The notes under the pieces: model-generated | The model's database searches: none | Told to the model about the DNA's origin: nothing | Seen by the model: only the letters and a program-made list of their open reading frames with translations | Shown: one piece after another, positions 1-5,452 of the stretch | Position numbering within the stretch: the stretch's first letter is position 1 | Layout: every line of letters starts with the position of its first letter | Made by a program: the position numbers and the translations under genes | NCBI GenBank assembly: GCA_041658605.1 | Contig: JBAZZU010000051.1 | Coordinates: 1-7,629 of the forward strand | DNA length: 7,629 nt | Direction: 5' to 3' | DNA from: JBAZWE01 sp041658605 | Lineage (GTDB): Bacteria; Actinomycetota; Thermoleophilia; BMS3ABIN01

Positions 1-1845
1 ACGGAACAGCTGAAAGCCCAGAGTAAAATAATAGAAATAAGTGAAAAGCTTCTACGGCTGACAAGCGTGGCAAGAGAAATCTCCTCCGGTCTGGACCTCG
101 GACGTATTTTGCGAAGGGTCGTGAAAAGCGCGGTCGAGCTGACCGGCGCCGACGGGGGTACCGTGGCGATCCTCGATGAGAAGAAGCACGTGATCGCCTA
201 TCCATATCATTTCAACATGCCTGACGAGCTTGCCAGCGTAGAAGTTCCCGAGGGCGCGGGCATAGCCGGCCATGTCATGAGCACGGGCAAGCCGATCATC
301 CTTGACGATTATCCTTCACATCCCGCCCAGGTTCCGTTATTTACCGAGGCAGGGGTAAAAACGATTCTTGCCGTACCATTGTTTGTCGGGGCCAGGTCAC
401 TTGGAGCCATAGGACTCTTTGGGAAGAGCGACGGCCATGCCTTCAGTAGTGATGATGAGGAAATGGCTGTAGCGATCGCCGGCCAGGCCGCGGTTGCGAT
501 TGAGAATGCCAGGCTGTTTGATGAGACAAAAAACCGTCTGCGCGTTCAGAAGGAATTGACCTCGATCGCGGTAGGCATCAGCTCAGGACTCGATCTGGAC
601 CGGGTCATGTCGCAGGTTGTGCGCCACGCGGCTGAGGTGGTGGAGGCGGACGCGGCGATGATAGCGCTGCTGGATGTCGAGCGGGATCTGATCACTTTCC
701 CCTATGCGCATAATCTGCCTGACAAGCTTACTCTGATCACCCGGTCGGCCGACATGGGCCTTGCTGCGAGAGTTATGAAAAGCGGCGAGCCAGCCATAGT
801 CAATGACTACCCGGACTCACCCGATCGCCAGCCGGAATTCGTAGAGGCCGGCATGACGGCAGTGGCATCGGTCCCGCTCAGTATCGGCGGCCGCAGCGTC
901 GGCGCCATTGGCGTGATGGACACCGGCAGCGGCCGGAAATTCACCGAAGAAGACCTCGAGATCCTTTCCATCATCTCTACCCAGGCGGCGGTCGCGGTGG
1001 AAAATACCCGCCTGTATGAAAAGCTTTCACATTCAGCCCAGCAGCTCGAGGCGCGCGTCAAGGAGCGGACCGAAGCCTTATCGCGCATGTATGAGGAGAG
1101 CAGGCGCAAGAGCCGCGAGCTGGAGGAAGTCAATCTGCGGCTTCGGGAGATAGACCGGCTCAAGTCGGAGTTCCTGGCCAATATGAGCCATGAGCTGCGC
1201 ACGCCGCTCAACTCGATAATCGGTTTCAGCAAGCTGATAATCGACGGACTTGACGGCGAGGTCAACGAGGAGCAACTGAACGATCTCGAGATCGTTCACG
1301 TCAACGGCAAGGAGCTGCTGCGGCTGATCGATGACCTGCTGAGCCTGGCGAAGATCGAGGCCGGCCGCATGAGCCTTGCGCTGCAGATGGAGGACCCGGG
1401 CCAGATCGTCGCGAACGTGGTCATGAGCATGCGCTCCATCGCCGACGACAGGGCATTGAAACTCGTCTATGAGATGCCCGACAGCTCCCGCCAGATAAGC
1501 TTGGACTCAGGAAAGGTCAGGCAGGTTTTGATGAACCTGGTTGGGAACGCCCTGAAGTTCACACAGGAAGGAACAATAAGGGTTACCCTCGAACAAACTT
1601 CAGGTGAGACAGTATTCTCGGTGAGCGACACCGGCATCGGCCTGCCGCAGGACCAGCAGGAAGTCATATTCGAAAGATTCCATCAGGCGACGCCCGGCAT
1701 GGCGGATACGGCGGGCATGGGCCTTGGGCTTACAATCAGCAAGAGGTTTGTGGAAATGCACGGAGGCAGGATCTGGCTCGAGAGCGAAGTCGGCAAGGGC
1801 AGCACTTTCTTTTTCAGCATTCCCGACAACCAGCCGGCAACGTGA
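1..1845 (+). CDS. GAF-GAF sensor histidine kinase, 5' end missing
   Basis: The frame is open from base 1 to the TGA at 1843-1845, so the gene almost certainly starts upstream. The GTG at 67 is internal to the conserved lead-in to the first GAF domain and is a poor start. Counting codons from base 1, GAF1 covers about 25-172 and GAF2 about 183-340. Both open with the same ISSGLDL segment, which points to domain duplication. A charged coiled coil (about 340-388) leads to a HisKA domain with the H-box MSHELRTP (phospho-acceptor His397, bases 1189-1191). The HATPase domain shows the N box (Asn516), the G1 box DTGIG (543-547), an F box FERF and the G2 box GMGLGL (572-577), so an active kinase is expected. 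No membrane segment is visible in the part shown. GAF domains usually bind small molecules or cofactors; the ligand is unknown. The kinase has no receiver of its own, and the next two genes supply receivers, so it probably phosphorylates one or both. Confidence 0.93.
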   Translation, partial: TEQLKAQSKIIEISEKLLRLTSVAREISSGLDLGRILRRVVKSAVELTGADGGTVAILDEKKHVIAYPYHFNMPDELASVEVPEGAGIAGHVMSTGKPIILDDYPSHPAQVPLFTEAGVKTILAVPLFVGARSLGAIGLFGKSDGHAFSSDDEEMAVAIAGQAAVAIENARLFDETKNRLRVQKELTSIAVGISSGLDLDRVMSQVVRHAAEVVEADAAMIALLDVERDLITFPYAHNLPDKLTLITRSADMGLAARVMKSGEPAIVNDYPDSPDRQPEFVEAGMTAVASVPLSIGGRSVGAIGVMDTGSGRKFTEEDLEILSIISTQAAVAVENTRLYEKLSHSAQQLEARVKERTEALSRMYEESRRKSRELEEVNLRLREIDRLKSEFLANMSHELRTPLNSIIGFSKLIIDGLDGEVNEEQLNDLEIVHVNGKELLRLIDDLLSLAKIEAGRMSLALQMEDPGQIVANVVMSMRSIADDRALKLVYEMPDSSRQISLDSGKVRQVLMNLVGNALKFTQEGTIRVTLEQTSGETVFSVSDTGIGLPQDQQEVIFERFHQATPGMADTAGMGLGLTISKRFVEMHGGRIWLESEVGKGSTFFFSIPDNQPAT

Positions 1846-1908
1846 AACAATGAGGGCATCCAGAAGCAAAGATAATATTGAAATCAGTTTTACCCGGGGG
1901 CGCATAGC

Positions 1909-2310
1909 TTGGAAGCAGGCGAAAAATATAAGGTCCTGATCGTGGACGACAACAATGACGTCCGCCGCCTGGTCAAGAAAGTGCTCGAGATATCGGGGCA
2001 CACCGTACTCGAGGCCGCTATCGGCCAGGAGGCGCTGGAGATCGTCGAAGAAGAGATCCCGGATCTCATCCTGATGGACATCAGGATGCCCGGTGAATTC
2101 AACGGGCTGGAGACTACACGGCGCATCAAGGAGGATCCGGCGCTTGCGAGGGTCCCGATCGTGGCGCTCACCGCCAGTGTGCTGGAACAGGACCGCATGC
2201 AGGCGCTCGCGGCGGGTTGCAGCGGATTCATCGGCAAACCGATAGACATATCTGCCCTGCCGGGCATGGTGGATACTTTCATCACCCGTGGCGCGGCCAA
2301 ACCGCGTTAA
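1909..2310 (+). CDS. Single-domain response regulator (CheY/DivK-like receiver)
   Basis: This 133-residue protein is a receiver domain and nothing else. It shows the acidic pair Asp13-Asp14, phospho-acceptor Asp57 in LILMDIRMP, the switch Thr88 in VALTAS and the invariant Lys110 followed by Pro in GKPID. The TTG at 1909 is the only usable start: an in-frame TGA lies at 1879-1881 and the next GTG falls inside the receiver core. A G-rich stretch at 1896-1900 can act as a weak ribosome binding site. With no output domain, the protein should act by phosphotransfer or by protein contact, as Spo0F, DivK and CheY do. It lies 63 bases after the GAF-GAF kinase and before the REC-REC-HD-GYP gene, so a phosphorelay intermediate between them is the simplest inference. 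No partner can be proved from sequence. Confidence 0.92.
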   Translation: MEAGEKYKVLIVDDNNDVRRLVKKVLEISGHTVLEAAIGQEALEIVEEEIPDLILMDIRMPGEFNGLETTRRIKEDPALARVPIVALTASVLEQDRMQALAAGCSGFIGKPIDISALPGMVDTFITRGAAKPR

Positions 2311-2388
2311 GCGGCCGCATGAAAAGCAGCTCAATGAAACTCCACGGAGCCTTATGGCAGCATCTCTGTGGAAACCAAAAGAAGAAGT

Positions 2389-2393
2389 GAGGT
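2389..2393 (+). promoter_or_regulatory. Shine-Dalgarno site deciding the HD-GYP start
   Basis: GAGGT lies just upstream of the GTG at 2398, with about five bases between its GAGG core and the start. The in-frame GTG at 2368 has its nearest purine-rich match (GGAG at 2346-2349) about 18 bases away, which is too far. This favours the shorter 713-residue protein. The GGAG at 2346 is better spaced for a short out-of-frame ORF starting at ATG 2354 and ending with TAA at 2393-2395. That ORF is probably fortuitous. Confidence 0.5.
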
Positions 2394-2397
2394 AAAA

Positions 2398-4539
2398 GTG
2401 GATCTTCCAAGAGGAAGCGGGCAGAAAATACTTATCGTCGACGATGACGAGAACCACGTGACCCTCCTGCGCAAAAGGCTGCAGGCCCAGGGCTATGCGA
2501 CGCTGGAGGCGAAAGACGGGATCGATGGCGTGAACCAGGCGGTCCACCAGCGTCCGGACCTCATCATCACCGACGTCCTCCTTCCCAGGATGAACGGTTT
2601 CCAGCTGGTCGAGCAGCTGAAGTCCAACCCGGAGACCAACACGATTCCCATAATCATGATGTCGGCTGTCTATGTAACCGATGAGGACATGGCGCGCGGA
2701 TTTGAGGCGGGGGCGGAAACCTATGTGGCCAAGGCCGACCTGGCGCTGCGCAAGCCTCTGCAGGAAGAGGCCCTCCTCGAGGCGGCAGCCTCCCTGCTGC
2801 AGCGGGAAAAACCCAAAGCCGGGGATATGCCGCCAAGCCTGCTCATAGTCGACGACGACCCTGAAGCGGTGAGGCTGATAACAAAGCGGATACAGTCGGA
2901 GGGCTACCAGCTGGACATCGCGGTCGACGGTCAGGAGGCGCTCGACAAGGCTCTGTCAAAACCTTTCGACCTGGTGCTGCTGGATATCAGGCTGCCAAAA
3001 ATAAGCGGGCTCGAGGTCCTCTCCGAGATAAAGAAGCACAAGTCATCCCTGGGAATAATCATGATGACCGCATACGGTTCAGAGGCAGTCGCGGTCGAAG
3101 CGCTGCGCCGGGGTGCAGACGACTATCTGATAAAACCGCTGGATGAGAACGACCTTCTGCCGACGATCACCTTCAACCTCGAGAAGATCAAGAGAAGGAA
3201 AGAGGTTGAACTGGTAGCTGAAAGGCTGAGGGAGATGTCCACTCCCGACATGGAGGAGAAGGAGCGGCTGATCGAGGAGCTTCGCCAGTCGAGCATTACC
3301 CTGATGGACCAGTACGACCGCCTGCTTTCGGCTGAGGACCAGAACCGCGCCTACGCCGAGCGTCTCGAACAGATGGTCGATGAGCGTACGCGGGACCTTC
3401 AGCGCCGCACCCAGGAACTGGGAGCGCTGCACTCGGTGCTGAGCGCCGCCACGCAAAGCCTGGATCTGCCTGAGGTCCTTCAGATAACCCTGAACGAACT
3501 TGAGCAGCTTCTCGGGACGGACGCATCCGCCGCCTTCATCGTGGACCAGGATACGTTCAGACTCCGTCTCGCGGCCCAGAAGGATGTGCCGTCGGAATTC
3601 CTGCGCTTCATTTCGCGGACGCCCGGGGGCGACGGAGTCTTCGCGCAGGTAGTCAACACCGGCCACAGCGTCATGCTCGGCAAGGAAGACTTCGACCCTG
3701 ATCTGTCGGGTATGTTTCCCGCCGGCACCTGCCTGATCGTCTTTCCCATGAAGTCATCGAGCCAGGTCGTCGGCTTGATCGTCGGCATATGCGCCGAACA
3801 CAAGGAGATCGACGAGGGCGGCTGGAAACTGCTCGATTCGATCGGCGAAGAGATGGGCGTGGTGGTGGAGAACGTGCGTTTGTACGACAACCTTCGCCAG
3901 GCATATCTCGCGACCATCAGGGCGCTGGCCGAGGCGGTCGACGCCAAGGACACCTATACCCGGGGCCACTCCGACCGGGTTGCGTATTTTGCGGTAGGTA
4001 TCGCAACGCAGATGGGGATGAGCAAGGATTTCCTGGATCGAATCCGCGACGCCGGCTACCTGCACGACATCGGCAAGATCGGCACGCCTGACGCGGTATT
4101 GACCAAGGAGGGCCAACTCACCCTGGAAGAGATGGAAACGATGAAACTGCATCCGGGCGCCAGCCACAGGATCGTGGCCCAGGCGCATCTCGACGATGAG
4201 GTCCGGATGATGATCCGCCACCATCATGAGCATTACGACGGCAGCGGTTATCCGGACGGCCTGAAGGGCGACGCGATCCCGCAGGGATCGCGTATCCTTG
4301 CGGTAGCAGACGCCTATGAGGCGATGACTGCGGACAGGCCATATCGCAGCTGCATGTCCTGTGAGGATGCGGTGGAGGAAATCAAACGATTTTCCGGAGC
4401 ACAGTTCGACCCCGCGGCCGTCGAGGCTTTCCTCGAGGCAATAGACGGGATGGAAGCGGCGCTGGCGGATGGAAATGAGGGCGGAGTCGAAGGCGAAGCC
4501 ACAGAAAAGAATGTTGACAATTTTTCGGGTGGCGCATAG
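2398..4539 (+). CDS. REC-REC-GAF-HD-GYP protein, probable c-di-GMP phosphodiesterase
   Basis: Numbered from the GTG at 2398, the protein has 713 residues. REC1 (about 8-125) has Asp15-Asp17, phospho-acceptor Asp59 and Ser89. Its usual Lys-Pro is replaced by Lys-Ala at 112-113, with a Lys-Pro pair at 119-120 in a longer segment. REC2 (about 147-262) is canonical, with Asp152-154, Asp196, Thr224 and Lys246-Pro247. A charged coiled coil (about 262-345) joins it to a divergent GAF domain (about 345-495). The HD-GYP domain (about 503-680) keeps His524, the HD pair His556-Asp557 with GKIG, His585, His609-His610 in the HHExxDGxGYP motif (GYP at 617-619) and Asp638 before the AMTADRPYR segment. Hydrolysis of cyclic di-GMP is therefore expected. 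The C-terminal tail is acidic and looks disordered. I chose GTG 2398 because GAGGT stands five bases upstream of it. An in-frame GTG at 2368 would add ten residues but lacks a nearby ribosome binding site. Confidence 0.93.
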   Translation: MDLPRGSGQKILIVDDDENHVTLLRKRLQAQGYATLEAKDGIDGVNQAVHQRPDLIITDVLLPRMNGFQLVEQLKSNPETNTIPIIMMSAVYVTDEDMARGFEAGAETYVAKADLALRKPLQEEALLEAAASLLQREKPKAGDMPPSLLIVDDDPEAVRLITKRIQSEGYQLDIAVDGQEALDKALSKPFDLVLLDIRLPKISGLEVLSEIKKHKSSLGIIMMTAYGSEAVAVEALRRGADDYLIKPLDENDLLPTITFNLEKIKRRKEVELVAERLREMSTPDMEEKERLIEELRQSSITLMDQYDRLLSAEDQNRAYAERLEQMVDERTRDLQRRTQELGALHSVLSAATQSLDLPEVLQITLNELEQLLGTDASAAFIVDQDTFRLRLAAQKDVPSEFLRFISRTPGGDGVFAQVVNTGHSVMLGKEDFDPDLSGMFPAGTCLIVFPMKSSSQVVGLIVGICAEHKEIDEGGWKLLDSIGEEMGVVVENVRLYDNLRQAYLATIRALAEAVDAKDTYTRGHSDRVAYFAVGIATQMGMSKDFLDRIRDAGYLHDIGKIGTPDAVLTKEGQLTLEEMETMKLHPGASHRIVAQAHLDDEVRMMIRHHHEHYDGSGYPDGLKGDAIPQGSRILAVADAYEAMTADRPYRSCMSCEDAVEEIKRFSGAQFDPAAVEAFLEAIDGMEAALADGNEGGVEGEATEKNVDNFSGGA

Positions 4540-4542
4540 ACT
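4514..4542 (+). promoter_or_regulatory. Sigma70-like promoter for the Rrf2 gene
   Basis: A perfect -35 hexamer TTGACA (4514-4519) is separated by exactly 17 bases from TAGACT (4537-4542), a 4-of-6 match to the -10 consensus. The element lies in the last codons and the stop codon of the HD-GYP gene. Transcription would start near 4549 and give the Rrf2 gene a leader of about 165 bases. The match is from consensus only. Confidence 0.55.
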
Positions 4543-4552
4543 TAGAAAACGT

Positions 4553-4570
4553 GTTGGAGGTATTACCAAC
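4553..4570 (+). repeat. Inverted repeat at the predicted start of the Rrf2 transcript
   Basis: GTTGG (4553-4557) and CCAAC (4566-4570) form a 5-bp inverted repeat with 8 bases between. A second small palindrome, GGTATTACC (4559-4567), overlaps it. The site lies a few bases past the inferred transcription start of the Rrf2 gene, where an autoregulatory operator could block transcription. It does not match any Rrf2 operator consensus that I can recall, so the role is an inference. Confidence 0.3.
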
Positions 4571-4596
4571 AGCCACTGGGGAGTGGGATGGCAGGG

Positions 4597-4618
4597 CACA
4601 GCCGCGGAGGCGGCATGT
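4597..4618 (+). terminator. Weak terminator-like hairpin in the Rrf2 leader
   Basis: GCCGC (4601-4605) pairs with GCGGC (4610-4614) around a GGAG loop. CACA (4597-4600) and TGTG (4616-4619) can extend the stem past one bulged A. Five T residues follow at 4624-4628, separated from the stem by several bases. It could end transcripts from the HD-GYP gene or act as a leader structure. The distance of the T tract makes it a poor intrinsic terminator. Confidence 0.3.
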
Positions 4619-4690
4619 GGTACTTTTTGGGCTTCGCTCGCTTGCCTGATCTGGTTTGTGTCTGTTATTGATCTATTCCCCGGGGCAGAT

Positions 4691-4723
4691 GGAGGAACGA
4701 CCATGGGTTTGACATGCACCTGA
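4691..4723 (+). promoter_or_regulatory. Shine-Dalgarno and six-codon mini-ORF overlapping the Rrf2 start
   Basis: GGAGGA (4691-4696) stands an ideal 7 bases ahead of ATG 4703. That ATG opens a six-codon reading frame, MGLTCT, ending with TGA at 4721-4723. The Rrf2 ATG at 4714 lies inside this mini-ORF in another frame, about 18 bases from the same Shine-Dalgarno. The arrangement could couple Rrf2 translation to the mini-ORF by termination and re-initiation. It could also be simple chance with the Shine-Dalgarno used loosely. Confidence 0.35.
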
Positions 4724-5199
4724 CCAGACAGAGCGATTACGGAGTTCGCGCCATCCTGCATTTGTCCGGTTTGCCATACGGTAAAATCGCACAGACCAAG
4801 GATATAGCCGCCGAACAGGACATACCCGCCAAGTACCTGCCTTCAATAATCCGTACCCTTGCGCGTTCCGGCCTGATCCGTACGATGCGTGGCAACCAGG
4901 GCGGAGTCATGCTGGCCAGACCTCCTGAGGAGATTAATCTGCGCGAGGTGATCGAGGCCATCGAGGGTCCGATCACGCTTGTCCAGTGCATGCGCGGGCC
5001 GAACCAGTGTGACCGTGAAGCTGATTGCCGGTTCCTGCCCGTCTGCAGGGACCTGCAGACGCAGATGACGGGACAGCTGGAAGGAACGACCTTCGCGGAT
5101 CTGACCTCGGGAACCCTGGTGCAGGTCGACAGCTCAAGGTTGCTGGATCAGCCCGGCAGGGCCGGAAGTAAGAACAAGGAAGTTTCATTACAGGACTAG
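4714..5199 (+). CDS. Rrf2-family transcriptional regulator, probable Fe-S cluster sensor
   Basis: The 161-residue product begins MHLTRQSDYGVRAILHLS, the standard opening of Rrf2 proteins, which fixes the start at 4714. A winged helix-turn-helix domain covers about 1-75, with the family's IPAKYLPSIIRTLARSGLI recognition-helix region and RGNQGG wing. The dimerisation and sensing region contains Cys92, Cys99, Cys105 and Cys111 (spacing X6, X5, X5). IscR and NsrR hold an Fe-S cluster with three cysteines at nearly the same positions. The first three cysteines here are therefore probable cluster ligands, and the protein probably senses iron-sulfur status, oxygen, nitric oxide or redox state. The last 20 residues are polar and unlike the family core. 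Rrf2 genes often regulate themselves or a neighbour; the kinase 253 bases downstream is a candidate target. Whether it is closer to IscR, NsrR or another subgroup cannot be settled by eye. Confidence 0.93.
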   Translation: MHLTRQSDYGVRAILHLSGLPYGKIAQTKDIAAEQDIPAKYLPSIIRTLARSGLIRTMRGNQGGVMLARPPEEINLREVIEAIEGPITLVQCMRGPNQCDREADCRFLPVCRDLQTQMTGQLEGTTFADLTSGTLVQVDSSRLLDQPGRAGSKNKEVSLQD

Positions 5200-5202
5200 A
5201 AG

Positions 5203-5224
5203 CCGGCTGGACGGGCGAAGCCGG
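5203..5224 (+). terminator. Hairpin just after the Rrf2 stop codon
   Basis: CCGGCT (5203-5208) pairs with AGCCGG (5219-5224) around a 10-base loop, four bases after the Rrf2 stop. No T tract follows, so it is not a standard intrinsic terminator. It may only protect the 3' end of the Rrf2 transcript. Confidence 0.25.
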
Positions 5225-5256
5225 TGCCGCTGAGTGAAGCGTGTCCCGGACGGGCG
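5209..5256 (+). repeat. Short direct repeat GGACGGGCG
   Basis: The 9-mer GGACGGGCG occurs at 5209-5217 and again at 5248-5256, 39 bases apart, in the non-coding region after the Rrf2 gene. It could be a pair of protein sites or chance in GC-rich DNA. No function can be assigned. Confidence 0.25.
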
Positions 5257-5274
5257 CGTAATGAAGAATTATCG

Positions 5275-5309
5275 GCCGATCGGAGAACTGACGGGGAAGT
5301 CCGATCGGC
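5275..5309 (+). repeat. Perfect 10-bp inverted repeat with palindromic arms
   Basis: GCCGATCGGA (5275-5284) is the exact reverse complement of TCCGATCGGC (5300-5309), with 15 bases between. Each arm contains the 8-base palindrome CCGATCGG, so the same motif stands twice, 25 bases apart. In DNA this looks like two operator sites about two and a half helical turns apart. In RNA it would be a strong 10-bp hairpin. No T tract follows, so it is not a terminator on this strand. It lies between the Rrf2 gene and the membrane kinase gene, and either the Rrf2 protein or the downstream response regulator could bind it. Confidence 0.6.
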
Positions 5310-5356
5310 GTAGCCTCAAAGCAATCCATCTGATACCATAATGAATACGGCGCTGG

Positions 5357-5435
5357 GGGCATCGTCGTATCACCTTCGAATGGTGATTTCCTGTCTCCCA
5401 TGCCCGCTTTATACCACCGACGGGGCATCCTTTTT
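5357..5435 (+). promoter_or_regulatory. Attenuator-like leader of the membrane kinase gene
   Basis: Three complementary segments stand in order: GGGCAT (5357-5362), ATGCCC (5400-5405) and GGGCAT (5423-5428). The middle one can pair with either flank but not both. Pairing with the first encloses a small hairpin, ATCACC (5370-5375 region) with GGTGAT and a 7-base loop. Pairing with the last gives a 6-bp stem, a 17-base loop and then CC and five T residues (5431-5435), as in an intrinsic terminator. The kinase ATG follows 17 bases later. It does not match any riboswitch family I can recognise. The stems are short, so this is a hypothesis. Confidence 0.35.
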
Positions 5436-5452
5436 AATCGCCCAGGGGAAGA

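Noticed and set aside
1879..1908. Promoter before the stand-alone receiver (TTGAAA with a weak CATAGC)
   Set aside because: The -10 match is only about three of six, and the gap of 63 bases is compatible with cotranscription with the kinase.
2319..2395. Short ORFs (ATG 2319 and ATG 2354) before the HD-GYP gene as leader peptides
   Set aside because: They have 23 and 13 codons with no regulatory codon runs or hairpins nearby. The second has a modestly spaced GGAG, but nothing else supports translation.
1600..2547. 315-codon open frame on the minus strand
   Set aside because: It spans the antisense of three real + strand coding regions and their gaps. The translation has no family features and no clear ribosome binding site.
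4588..4671. 27-codon ORF containing MWYF, reminiscent of CydX-type peptides
   Set aside because: Only four residues resemble CydX, the rest lacks the expected helix, and no cytochrome bd gene is nearby.
4583..4723. Possible 46-residue small membrane protein ending inside the Rrf2 start
   Set aside because: The frame contains a hydrophobic stretch (TFWASLACLIWFVSVIDLF), but its GTG start lacks a Shine-Dalgarno and third-position GC is well below that of the neighbours. A conserved ortholog would change this view.
3754..4761. 335-codon open frame on the minus strand
   Set aside because: It lies opposite the HD-GYP gene, whose domains and catalytic motifs are unambiguous. Its translation shows no recognisable domain and is an effect of GC-rich codon bias.
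5200..5452. Known riboswitch, in particular a cyclic-di-GMP (GEMM) riboswitch, suggested by the HD-GYP context
   Set aside because: I could not find the conserved GEMM core blocks or those of TPP, SAM, glycine or Moco RNAs. The region is left as an unassigned structured leader.
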